64,000 nt of DNA from an uncultured Muribaculaceae bacterium (GTDB lineage Bacteria; Bacteroidota; Bacteroidia; Bacteroidales; Muribaculaceae). A program made the position numbers and the translations under genes. The notes under the pieces were generated by a model. It ran no database searches. It had not been told where the DNA came from and was given only the letters and a program-made list of their open reading frames with translations. The stretch spans positions 72,386-136,385 of the forward strand of contig CAJUAF010000009.1 in the NCBI GenBank assembly GCA_910584365.1. Reading direction: 5' to 3'. Below, piece after piece: positions 35,038-42,781 of the stretch (the first letter of the stretch is position 1; every line of letters begins with the position of its first letter).

Positions 35038-36228
35038 ATGATTCCGTTGCAGACAGATTTGATTCCGGGTCTTACCCCCAAAGCCCCCGCCGACACCACC
35101 GGCATAGCGAAAGCCGCCCAGGATATAGCTGAACTTAAATCCCTTTCGTTCAACGACCTGATGGAACGGCTGGCTCAGTCGGCCGTGGATTTCGCCATAA
35201 ATCTTGCAATCGCGATTGTAGTCTTTTATGTAGGCCGGTTCGTAATCAGGAAAATCTACAAGATCCTCGCCACCATCTTCCTGCGCCGCAGGGTCGACAA
35301 GTCGCTGACCACATTCGTGCTGTCGCTGGTCAACATCGTCCTGTACTTTATCCTGATAGTAACGGTCATAGGCATCCTCGGCATCGAGACCACCTCCTTC
35401 CTGGCAATCTTCGCCTCGGCCGGTGTCGCCATCGGTATGGCGCTGAGCGGAACGCTTCAGAACTTTGCCGGAGGTGTCCTTATCCTGCTGCTCAAGCCCT
35501 ATAAAATCGGAGATTACATCGAAGTGCAGGGATATGCCGGAACGGTAAAGGAGATTCAGATATTCTTCACCGTAATAACCACCTACGATAACAAATCCAT
35601 ATCCATCCCCAACGGCGGCCTATCGACCGGTAGCGTCAACAACTGGTCGCGCGAGGCTTACCGCCGCGTCACGTGGTCGGTGTCCATCTCCTACGGAGAC
35701 GATATCGACGTGGCCCGCAAGGTCATCCTCGATATGTTCGCGGCCGATGAACGCATCGAACCCGCACCGGAGTCCGCAGCCGACGGCAATATCGAGATTG
35801 TGGAGGCAGAGGGGGACAAGGCCACGGCTTCCGCACCTACGGATTCGGGTGATACGGTCGGTGTGGGATCCGAGGAGGAAGAGGAGGAAGAGGCTCCCGC
35901 AGAAGCGCCCCGCCGCTCCTGGTTAGACCGTCTGCTCCATCGCCATCATGAAGTAAAGGACCACCTTTCCAAGTGGGAAAAGAAACGCGAAGCCGAACTG
36001 AACAATCTCATGCCCAAGGCCGATCACTCCCCGAAAGTGTTGCTAAACAATCTGAACGAGTCCAGCGTCGACCTTCAGGTACGTGCATGGACCCGCACTC
36101 CCCAGTACTGGAACGTCTTCTATTATTACAATGAGAAGTTCTACAACGAGCTTCCCAAGCACGGCATCCGCTTTCCATTCCCGCAAATGGATATCCATAT
36201 CGATCATCCGTCGCAGAAAGAGGTCTGA
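35038..36228 (+). CDS. MscS-family mechanosensitive channel with acidic insertion
   Basis: This 396-residue inner-membrane channel releases solutes when membrane tension rises. It has three hydrophobic segments (about 48-70, 92-118 and 120-152). The pore helix contains SAGVAIGMALSGTLQNFAGG, and the beta domain has PYKIGDYIEVQGYAGTVKEI and SIPNGGL. The C-terminal alpha-beta domain is interrupted at about residues 245-330 by an insertion of about 85 residues. That insertion has a run of glutamates (EEEEEEEA) and then a basic, helical part (SWLDRLLHRHHEVKDHLSKW). The normal fold resumes at SSVDLQVRAW and ends in FPFPQMDIHI. A terminator follows at 36306. Confidence 0.92.
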   Translation: MIPLQTDLIPGLTPKAPADTTGIAKAAQDIAELKSLSFNDLMERLAQSAVDFAINLAIAIVVFYVGRFVIRKIYKILATIFLRRRVDKSLTTFVLSLVNIVLYFILIVTVIGILGIETTSFLAIFASAGVAIGMALSGTLQNFAGGVLILLLKPYKIGDYIEVQGYAGTVKEIQIFFTVITTYDNKSISIPNGGLSTGSVNNWSREAYRRVTWSVSISYGDDIDVARKVILDMFAADERIEPAPESAADGNIEIVEAEGDKATASAPTDSGDTVGVGSEEEEEEEAPAEAPRRSWLDRLLHRHHEVKDHLSKWEKKREAELNNLMPKADHSPKVLLNNLNESSVDLQVRAWTRTPQYWNVFYYYNEKFYNELPKHGIRFPFPQMDIHIDHPSQKEV

Positions 36229-36305
36229 CAAACCCAAAGAAAATAGCCCGGCTCGGGAAAGACAGATAGTGTGTCATACCCCCCTCATCCGGGGCCGGTT
36301 ACGAG

Positions 36306-36344
36306 AAAAGGAGGTTGCGTCTGTCGGGGACGCAACCTCCTTTT
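36306..36344. terminator. Bidirectional terminator for the MscS gene and rnpB
   Basis: A perfect 15-bp inverted repeat, AAAAGGAGGTTGCGT (36306-36320) and ACGCAACCTCCTTTT (36330-36344), has a 9-nt loop and U-tracts on both strands. It ends the MscS transcript from the left and the RNase P RNA from the right. Confidence 0.92.
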
Positions 36345-36350
36345 TATGGG

Positions 36351-36790
36351 GAGAGACAGTCGGGCTGTAAGCCGGGTTATGTCGGACCGTGGGTTTCGGC
36401 AGACACGGGGGTCTGCCGACCTGACGGATCCGGTCCGTCATTTATCTGTACCGGGTGTTGCCACCTCGGCTAATCGAAAGCATCGCGCGGACGCTTTCCG
36501 TAGCAGTCTACCCTCCGGCAACGGGCGAGCAACCCTTGAATGCCGGTTTACTTGACCTTGCAACCCATAGGACGTGCGGCACGCCATCTCGCGGTGGCGC
36601 CCGGTGGGCTCTTACCCCGCCTTTTCACCCTTACCCGGGCCATAAAGGCCCCGGGCGGTTGTTTTCTGTCACGTTGTCCCTGCGGTCACCCACAGCTCTC
36701 CGTTAGGGAGTATGGCGCTCTGTGTTGCCCGGACTTTCCTCAGGCGGCGTTCTCGAACCCGCCGGCGACGGACCGCCCGGCTGTCTCTGT
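36351..36790 (-). ncRNA. rnpB: RNase P RNA (bacterial type A)
   Basis: The minus strand carries the universal RNase P signatures. GAGGAAAGTCCGGGC is near the 5' end (about 36726-36741), ACAGAAAACA is in the core, and the closing 3' segment CCCGGCTTACAG is near 36361-36375. The first and last bases pair (GAGACAG near 36787 with CTGTCTC near 36352), giving stem P1. The length, about 440 nt, is typical. The RNA cleaves 5' leaders from tRNA precursors together with the RnpA protein. It has its own promoter (36801-36832) and ends at the 36306-36344 terminator. The exact ends are estimates. Confidence 0.95.
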
Positions 36791-36800
36791 TAGTTGAATA

Positions 36801-36832
36801 CAAAAATACGAATTTTCGCCGATATTTCCCAA
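36801..36832 (-). promoter_or_regulatory. rnpB promoter
   Basis: On the minus strand TTG (36830-36832), a 21-bp spacer and TATTTTTG (36801-36808) place the start near 36794, which agrees with the 5' end inferred from the P1 stem. Confidence 0.7.
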
Positions 36833-36900
36833 TCGCCGATATATTATCCGCGATTTTTTAACTGCGGCATCCGGAGAACCGGAAAAACCGGACCGGGAAA

Positions 36901-39033
36901 TCAATCGCCCATCGTGCGCAGCAGTTCGTCGTTGTCGGATGTACGCTCCATGCGTTCCTTGATGAACTCCATCGCCTCGATGGAATTGCGGTCGGAGAGA
37001 AAACGGCGCAGAATCCACATCCGGTTGAGCGTCTCTTCGCGCAGGAGAAGATCATCGCGGCGCGTGGAGGAGGCCATGATGTCGACGGCGGGGAAGATAC
37101 GCTTGTTGGAGAGCTTGCGGTCAAGCTGCAGTTCCATGTTGCCGGTACCCTTGAATTCCTCGAAGATCACTTCGTCCATCTTCGAGGAGGTCTCGGTCAG
37201 GGCCGTGGCGATAATGGTCAGCGAACCGCCCCCTTCAATGTTTCGGGCCGCGCCGAAGAAGCGTTTGGGTTTCTGGAGGGCGTTGGCGTCCACACCGCCC
37301 GACAGAATCTTGCCCGAAGCGGGCTGGGCGGTATTGTAGGCGCGGGCCAGGCGGGTGATTGAATCCAGAAGAATCACAACGTCGTGGCCGCATTCGACCA
37401 TCCTCTTGGCCTTTTCCAGGACGATACCGGCGATCTTCACATGGCGGTCGGCCGGTTCGTCGAACGTAGAGGCAATTACCTCGGCGTTTACCGAACGGCT
37501 CATGTCGGTCACCTCCTCGGGGCGTTCGTCAATGAGGAGAATCATGATGTAGACCTCCGGATGGTTCTCAGCGATGGCGTTGGCTATATCCTTGAGCAGA
37601 ATAGTCTTACCAGTCTTGGGGGGAGCCACGATCAGGGCGCGCTGTCCCTTGCCGATGGGGGAGAACATATCGACCACGCGGGTGGAGATATTGTTGGTGG
37701 TCCTCCCGCCGGTGAGATTGAACTTCTCGTCGGGGAAGAGAGGGGTCAGATGCTCGAAAGGAACGCGGTCGCGCACGAATTCGGGAGTGCGGCCGTTGAT
37801 TCGGAGCGCCCTGGTCATCGGGAAATATTTGTCCCCTTCGGCGGGAGCGCCGATTTCACACTCGACGACATCGCCGCTCTTGAGGCTGTACTGCTTGATC
37901 TGCTGATGGGAGACAAGCACATCGTCGGGGGAGGCCAGGTAATTGAAATCGCTCGAGCGAAGGAAGCCGAATCCCTCAGGCATTACTTCCAGGACTCCGG
38001 AAGCCTGGAGGAAGCCTTCGAAATTATACTGGGGGAACTGAGGCTGCATCTGCTTTACGCCCCCCTTGTTTTTCTTATTTTTCTTATTGTTCTTGAAATC
38101 CTGCTGGGGCATCGCCTGGGGTTCCCGGATTACGATCGGAGCGGAAGCGGCGGCGACGGCGGCTTCCTCGCGCTCTTTCTGTGAGCGGGGAGTGAAGCTG
38201 CGTCCACCCATGCGGGGGAAGAAAGAACCGAAGGATTCATCCACATTGCGACCGAAGACTCCGGGAGGATTCTTGCGGGGCTGCTGTTCGGAAGCGCCCC
38301 CCTCCCCTTCCGTCTGAGCGGGCTGTTGCTTCTGACGGGGAGTAAACACCTTAGGTCCGCGCTGCTGCAGCTGCTGGCGGGGATGGAACTGGCGGGGAGC
38401 CTGGGACTCTCCCTCTGCGGGAACTTCGGGAGTAGGTCTCCCTTCACCGGCCTCTTCCTGGGGGGCGGCTATCGCAGCAGGTTCGGCGGGAGCGGGCAAC
38501 AGCGGCATCCCGGATACCGCGGGGGCTGTCTCTTCCTCCTTAGCCGGAATCTTCTGGACCTCTTCGGTCACGGCAGGGGTTTCAGGAGAGGTCTCTTCGG
38601 GTGAAGAGGACTGGTTTTTCGGTTTGCGGCCGCGCTTGCGGGGCTGGTTCTCCTCAGAGGGAGCCTGGGGCGCCGTGTCCTGGGCGGCATCGTCGGCGGC
38701 CACGGCATTATCCTGCTGAGCCTTAGGCTTGCGGCCGCGTTTGCGCGGAGCCTCAGCGGAAACGTTCTCGCCGGCAGCGGAGGATTCGGGGGCATCCTCT
38801 GTCTTTTCCTGCTGGCGGGGCTGTCCGTCTGTGCCCTGGGATTTGGGCTTGCGGCCTCTTTTCCTTTCGACAGGAGCGGGCGCATTGGCCGACAAATCTA
38901 TTGCCTGCTGGTCAAGAATTTTATAAATGAGAGTTTCTTTGTCGACACCACCGGTCTTTTTCAGCCCCATGTTGTCGGCAATGGCCTTTAACTGATCGTC
39001 GGCCATCTCTTGAAGGTCGGAGATATTATACAT
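36901..39033 (-). CDS. rho: Transcription termination factor Rho with large N-terminal insertion
   Basis: This 710-residue hexameric RNA helicase ends transcription of untranslated RNA. It begins with the Rho N-terminal helix domain (about 1-50). An inserted, low-complexity region of about 290 residues follows, rich in Pro, Ala, Glu and Lys and with three copies of RKRGRKPK. The RNA-binding cold-shock-like domain is next (about 340-415), then the RecA-like motor with Walker A APPKTGKTILL and the Q-loop region. Typical Rho is about 420 residues; an inserted disordered region is known in Bacteroidetes Rho, and published work on B. thetaiotaomicron links it to phase separation. A leader of about 400 nt precedes the gene. 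rnpB lies downstream with its own promoter. Confidence 0.96.
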   Translation of the reverse strand: MYNISDLQEMADDQLKAIADNMGLKKTGGVDKETLIYKILDQQAIDLSANAPAPVERKRGRKPKSQGTDGQPRQQEKTEDAPESSAAGENVSAEAPRKRGRKPKAQQDNAVAADDAAQDTAPQAPSEENQPRKRGRKPKNQSSSPEETSPETPAVTEEVQKIPAKEEETAPAVSGMPLLPAPAEPAAIAAPQEEAGEGRPTPEVPAEGESQAPRQFHPRQQLQQRGPKVFTPRQKQQPAQTEGEGGASEQQPRKNPPGVFGRNVDESFGSFFPRMGGRSFTPRSQKEREEAAVAAASAPIVIREPQAMPQQDFKNNKKNKKNKGGVKQMQPQFPQYNFEGFLQASGVLEVMPEGFGFLRSSDFNYLASPDDVLVSHQQIKQYSLKSGDVVECEIGAPAEGDKYFPMTRALRINGRTPEFVRDRVPFEHLTPLFPDEKFNLTGGRTTNNISTRVVDMFSPIGKGQRALIVAPPKTGKTILLKDIANAIAENHPEVYIMILLIDERPEEVTDMSRSVNAEVIASTFDEPADRHVKIAGIVLEKAKRMVECGHDVVILLDSITRLARAYNTAQPASGKILSGGVDANALQKPKRFFGAARNIEGGGSLTIIATALTETSSKMDEVIFEEFKGTGNMELQLDRKLSNKRIFPAVDIMASSTRRDDLLLREETLNRMWILRRFLSDRNSIEAMEFIKERMERTSDNDELLRTMGD

Positions 39034-39437
39034 ATATCTGTCTTCTATATGTCTTCAGATTTTATCGGGTATCATTACCTCTCGGGCCGTCGCGCCTTGA
39101 CACACAATCAGCCTTGCCGGTAAATAAAACAATTGTAAACGTCGTAAGAATTTTTATGAATTGGAGGAGGGGAAATACAGCGCCGTCAATAATGAAAGTT
39201 CCGCTGATGGCTCTGTCAAAAAATGTTTTTTCTTGGAAATCACCCCGGCTTCCCGGGCGGCAGCCTCGGGGCTTCATCTTTAAGATATTTCGCTTCAGGG
39301 CGGACAGCCACCGGACGTCGGCAAGCCTTTGCCTGTTCAGGCAAAGCCAGACGGGAGATAGTCCCGGCGCATCCCTCCTGAAAGAATCTTCCAGTCAATT
39401 CAACGGAGTCCATAGAAAAAACGGCCTCCCGGTTAGA
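39034..39437 (-). other. Long structured leader of rho
   Basis: The promoter at 39444-39474 predicts a start near 39437, so the rho mRNA has about 400 untranslated bases. A clear hairpin (CTTTGCC at 39327-39333 with GGCAAAG at 39340-39346) and GC-rich inverted segments near 39242-39270 lie in it. No credible gene is present. In other bacteria rho is autoregulated by Rho-dependent attenuation in its leader; the same is inferred here. Confidence 0.5.
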
Positions 39438-39443
39438 ACACTA

Positions 39444-39474
39444 CAAAGGTACGCATTTAATTTAAAACTGCCAA
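39444..39474 (-). promoter_or_regulatory. rho promoter
   Basis: On the minus strand TTG (39472-39474), a 20-bp spacer and TACCTTTG (39444-39451) match the Bacteroidetes consensus. It lies between the end of the 39541-40074 gene and rho. Confidence 0.65.
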
Positions 39475-39540
39475 GATTTTCTACCCCAAAATTCGCGGCA
39501 TATATGCTTCAGGAGCGCCACAAAAGGTTTTTCAGCCCCC

Positions 39541-40074
39541 TCAGGGGCGGTATTCGGCCGTAAGAGGCACGACGCGGTTCAGGAAATCCGTGGAATCGGA
39601 TGTGGAACGGAACGCCGTGAACGGAATCACCAGGTCATGATTATCCCCGTAAGTTATGACGATATTGCTTCCGAGGACCCGACAACTCCGGATATCGTCG
39701 GGGCGGATGACCGCCTCCGGCAGAGGAGGCTCGCGCCGCGAATCATCAAGCGGGAAATATTCCACCTCGATTTCATTGTCGCCCCGAAGCGTCACTGTCT
39801 GGGGAAACATGGAGGCCACAGCCGAAGGGCGCGTCAGCACCCTGTGCCATCCGATAAAAAGAAGTGTCGGAAAAAGAATGAAGATTATGGTTCCCGCTAT
39901 GAACAGCATCCTGCTGTCATAGAAGAAACCGAGGATTACCAGCACCGCCACCGGAACCGCCACCGCCAGCCAGAAGCGCCCTGCCCATCGGGCAAGGGCC
40001 TGGCGCGCGTGGACCGCTGCTCCGGGACGGAAACGGGTAGTTTTTATTTCAGGTAAACTGTTTGATAATCTCAT
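39541..40074 (-). CDS. Hypothetical membrane protein, YcxB-like
   Basis: This 177-residue protein has two adjacent membrane segments (about 33-54 and 57-77). A soluble beta-rich C-terminal part (about 85-177) ends in a PH-like pattern (IRSCRVLGSNIVITYGDNHD, then LVIPFTAF). This layout resembles YcxB-family proteins of unknown function; the match is by layout rather than by a strong motif. Its start lies 26 bp inside the preceding choloylglycine-hydrolase-like gene, so the two are translated together, but a functional link is not clear. Confidence 0.7.
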   Translation of the reverse strand: MRLSNSLPEIKTTRFRPGAAVHARQALARWAGRFWLAVAVPVAVLVILGFFYDSRMLFIAGTIIFILFPTLLFIGWHRVLTRPSAVASMFPQTVTLRGDNEIEVEYFPLDDSRREPPLPEAVIRPDDIRSCRVLGSNIVITYGDNHDLVIPFTAFRSTSDSTDFLNRVVPLTAEYRP

Positions 40075-41125
40075 CGGTCAGGTGATACATTGGGGTGAAC
40101 CCTCCGGAAGGCTTCATATCCCTGATGACATTCCCGACAAGAATCTTTTTAGCGTTGATGACATCAAGTTTCATGATGGGCGCACCCGGATAAAGATCGA
40201 AATTTTTAAGGTCTATCCAAAGGATCGCGGGACTTACGGTCTGTTTGAAATAATAGACCTTCTCGGTCTGGTCGCTTACCGAACGCCACTGGGTCGTGGA
40301 AATCTCCGGCTGGTCAGGTACGGTGATTCCGGTCGGCACGGCGCAGTTGCCTATAATTCCGAACACTCCCGCAAGAGCAACCTCATGGGATGCGTCAGTC
40401 GGAATTACGCAGACATAATAGGACGCGCGGGCGAAACGGTCCTGGCTCCGGTTGGTTCCGGGAAGCATATGCATTCCTCCGACGCTTTTCCAGTATTCCC
40501 ATATGGCGAGCTGCTGGTCGTAGGGGGGAGCGTTCGTCATCACCTGGTACTCGTGTCCCTCGCGTATCTGGAGCTTTCCGTCGACATACTCTACTATGGC
40601 GCTGTTGCCCGTAGCGTCGGCGATAGCCATATGGAGCGTTGTGGCAGATCCTCCGGGCATATTCGGCGCGTTTATCTGGAATACGTCTTTGGACAGGTCC
40701 TGCACGGCCTCTGACGTGGTGGCGAAGTTGTCAAGAACATACGAAGCCCACAGGGCGGTGGACATATACGGACGCGGATCTCCCTTCTCGGCATAGAAAG
40801 TTCCGGGCAGATAAAGCAGATTGACTACCAGGCCGGCTTCATTCATCCCTTCGTTGACGCCGACATCAAAACCTACCGAGACCACACTTCCGTATTTTGA
40901 AGTCCAGGAGATGGACTGGTCGGTATCGTATGATTTTTTCTCCACCCCACGGGGATAGACATAGAGATTGGTCGGAATCGGGGTACGCCAGTCAAGAGTA
41001 CGCCCCGTTGCGACGCAACTGTCTCCCACGTATGTCACGCGCGTACAGGCCTGAGCGTGGCTGTCAGCCAAAAGCGTAAGTCCCAGGGAGACCGCCGCAA
41101 TCGGAATTATCTTTAAAGCTCTCAT
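40049..41125 (-). CDS. Secreted linear-amide C-N hydrolase (choloylglycine hydrolase / penicillin acylase family)
   Basis: This 358-residue Ntn hydrolase has a signal peptide (MRALKIIPIAAVSLGLTLLA...HAQA) directly followed by the nucleophile C27 in ACTRVTYVG, so cleavage by signal peptidase would expose it. Other family residues visible are R42 and D45 (TGRTLDWRTP), the Asn regions GMNEAGLVVNLLYL and MTNAPPYDQQL, and the Arg in SQDRFARASYY. Such enzymes hydrolyse conjugated bile salts, penicillin V or N-acyl signals; the substrate cannot be told by eye. It is exported, unlike most Gram-positive bile-salt hydrolases. The ATG at 41125 is set by the signal peptide. Confidence 0.9.
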   Translation of the reverse strand: MRALKIIPIAAVSLGLTLLADSHAQACTRVTYVGDSCVATGRTLDWRTPIPTNLYVYPRGVEKKSYDTDQSISWTSKYGSVVSVGFDVGVNEGMNEAGLVVNLLYLPGTFYAEKGDPRPYMSTALWASYVLDNFATTSEAVQDLSKDVFQINAPNMPGGSATTLHMAIADATGNSAIVEYVDGKLQIREGHEYQVMTNAPPYDQQLAIWEYWKSVGGMHMLPGTNRSQDRFARASYYVCVIPTDASHEVALAGVFGIIGNCAVPTGITVPDQPEISTTQWRSVSDQTEKVYYFKQTVSPAILWIDLKNFDLYPGAPIMKLDVINAKKILVGNVIRDMKPSGGFTPMYHLTDEIIKQFT

Positions 41126-41170
41126 AATTGGATAAGTTAAGTTGTCATTACTTCTCTTAAACAATTACAA

Positions 41171-41211
41171 CCCCGTCCGGGTTCAAGCCGCGCGGCTGTC
41201 GGCGGACGGGG
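41171..41211 (-). terminator. Terminator after the DUF1015 gene
   Basis: A perfect 9-bp stem, CCCCGTCCG (41171-41179) with CGGACGGGG (41203-41211), is followed in the minus-strand RNA by UUGUAAUUGUUU. It lies about 60 bp after the stop of the gene at 41271-42515. Confidence 0.65.
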
Positions 41212-41270
41212 CCGGAGGACAAAAAGATATTGTTTGCGATGCGGAATCAGTAACAGATGACGCGAAGCTG

Positions 41271-42515
41271 TCAGTCAAGAGCATGGATCACCAGCCCGGA
41301 GCGGAGTTTAGGCTCGAACCATGTGGTCTTGGGAGGCATGATATTGCCCGTATCGGCGATATCCATCAGCTGCTTCATCGAGACGGGATACAGGGCCAGC
41401 GCCACGGCCATCTCTCCGGAATCCACCCGGCGGCTGAGTTCTCCCAGCCCGCGGATTCCGCCGACGAAGTCTATGCGCTTGTCGCTGCGCAGGTCGGTGA
41501 TGCCGAGTATGTCCCGCAGGATAAGGTCGGAAGATATGGTCACGTCGAGAACTCCGATGGGATCATTGTCATCGTAGCGCCCTTCGCGCGGAGTCAGCGA
41601 GTACCATTTTCCGCCGAGATACATGGAGAAGTTGTGCAGCCGGGCCGGAGCATAGATTTCCGTCCCTTTCTCCTCCACGGTGAAATCCTTTTCAAGGCGC
41701 CCCAGGAATTCTTCGGGAGAGAGCCCGTTGAGGTCGCGTACAACGCGGTTATAGTCGATGATGCGCAGATGGGAGGCGGGGAAAGCCACGGCCATGAAAT
41801 AGTTGTATTCCTCTTCCCCGGTATGGGCCGGATCCGCGGCGGCTTTCTCGAGGCCCACACGGGCTGCGGCCGCCGAACGGTGATGACCGTCGGCGATATA
41901 CAGGTGGGGCATACGGGCGAATTCTTCAGTGATGGCGCTCTCCATAGCTTCATCATCCACCACCCAGAAGTGATGTCCGAAACCGTCGGGAGCTACGAAG
42001 TCATATTCCGGAGTGCCTGCAGAGACGCGGTCTATGATTTCCTGGAGGCGGGGATTATCGGGGAACGCAAGGAATACAGGCTCGATATTGGCATTGTTGA
42101 CCTTGACATGGCGCATACGGTCATCTTCCTTGTCGCGGCGCGTCAGCTCGTGCTTCTTTATAACCCCGTTTACATAATCATAGACATTGGCAGCCACCAC
42201 AATACCGTATTGCGTGCGACCGTCCATGGTCTGGGCATAGATATAGTAATGCTCGCGCTCGTCGGGGCGGAGCCATCCGTTCCGCAGGAAAGCGTTGAAG
42301 TTCTCTACGGCTTTGGCATACACCGGTTCGGAATGTTCGTCGGTGCCGGCGGGAAAATCTATCTCGGGTTTGATGATATGGTAAAGCGACATTTCGTTGC
42401 CGTCGGCTTCCCGGCGGGCTTCTTCGGAATTCAGCACGTCGTAAGGACGGGATGCCACTTTCTCAATCAGTTCTCTGGGAGGGCGGATCCCCCTGAAAGG
42501 TTTTACTTTAGCCAT
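41271..42515 (-). CDS. DUF1015-domain protein
   Basis: This 414-residue soluble protein begins KVKPFRGIRPPRELIEKVASRPYDVLN, the start typical of DUF1015 (quoted here in part), and has HLYIADGHHRSAAAARVG and NYFMAVAFPASHLRI. The family is widespread and its biochemical function is not established. In Bacteroidales it is often next to serC and serA, which are not present here. A promoter at 42637-42667 and two stem-loops in the 115-nt leader precede it. Length is normal. Confidence 0.9.
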   Translation of the reverse strand: MAKVKPFRGIRPPRELIEKVASRPYDVLNSEEARREADGNEMSLYHIIKPEIDFPAGTDEHSEPVYAKAVENFNAFLRNGWLRPDEREHYYIYAQTMDGRTQYGIVVAANVYDYVNGVIKKHELTRRDKEDDRMRHVKVNNANIEPVFLAFPDNPRLQEIIDRVSAGTPEYDFVAPDGFGHHFWVVDDEAMESAITEEFARMPHLYIADGHHRSAAAARVGLEKAAADPAHTGEEEYNYFMAVAFPASHLRIIDYNRVVRDLNGLSPEEFLGRLEKDFTVEEKGTEIYAPARLHNFSMYLGGKWYSLTPREGRYDDNDPIGVLDVTISSDLILRDILGITDLRSDKRIDFVGGIRGLGELSRRVDSGEMAVALALYPVSMKQLMDIADTGNIMPPKTTWFEPKLRSGLVIHALD

Positions 42516-42552
42516 GACGAATAAAAAACTGTTTTTCGTGGTTAGACTTTCA

Positions 42553-42626
42553 GAGAATGTTTACAAACGAAACGTAGGACATTCTCAAAACATCCAATGG
42601 AAAGCGCCTTTGCGAAATTCCATTGG
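42553..42626 (-). promoter_or_regulatory. Two tandem stem-loops in the DUF1015 leader
   Basis: The minus-strand leader contains two hairpins. The first is close to the predicted 5' end: CCAATGGAA (42594-42602) with TTCCATTGG (42618-42626). The second is GAGAATGT (42553-42560) with ACATTCTC (42579-42586). Both stems are perfect. No U-tract follows, so they are not simple terminators. A regulatory or stabilising leader is inferred. Confidence 0.55.
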
Positions 42627-42636
42627 AGAACACTCG

Positions 42637-42667
42637 CAAAGATAAACCAAAAACTTTATATTTCAAA
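42637..42667 (-). promoter_or_regulatory. Promoter of the DUF1015 gene
   Basis: On the minus strand TTTG (42664-42667), a 19-bp spacer and TATCTTTG (42637-42644) are an exact consensus match, with a predicted start near 42630. Confidence 0.65.
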
Positions 42668-42720
42668 GTCCGCACGAAAAAATATTTTTCCACTGCGGGA
42701 AAAGACGTAAACAGAGGGCA

Positions 42721-42756
42721 AAAAAAGGCGATGTGCCAGAATTCCGACACACCGCC
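42721..42756 (-). terminator. Intrinsic terminator after the CotH gene
   Basis: In the minus-strand RNA a 9-bp stem (42748-42756 with 42727-42735, one G-U pair) is followed by UUUUUU. It begins about 27 bp after the stop codon of the gene at 42782-44656. Confidence 0.8.
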
Positions 42757-42781
42757 CGGGGATATGAAAGGACATATACAA

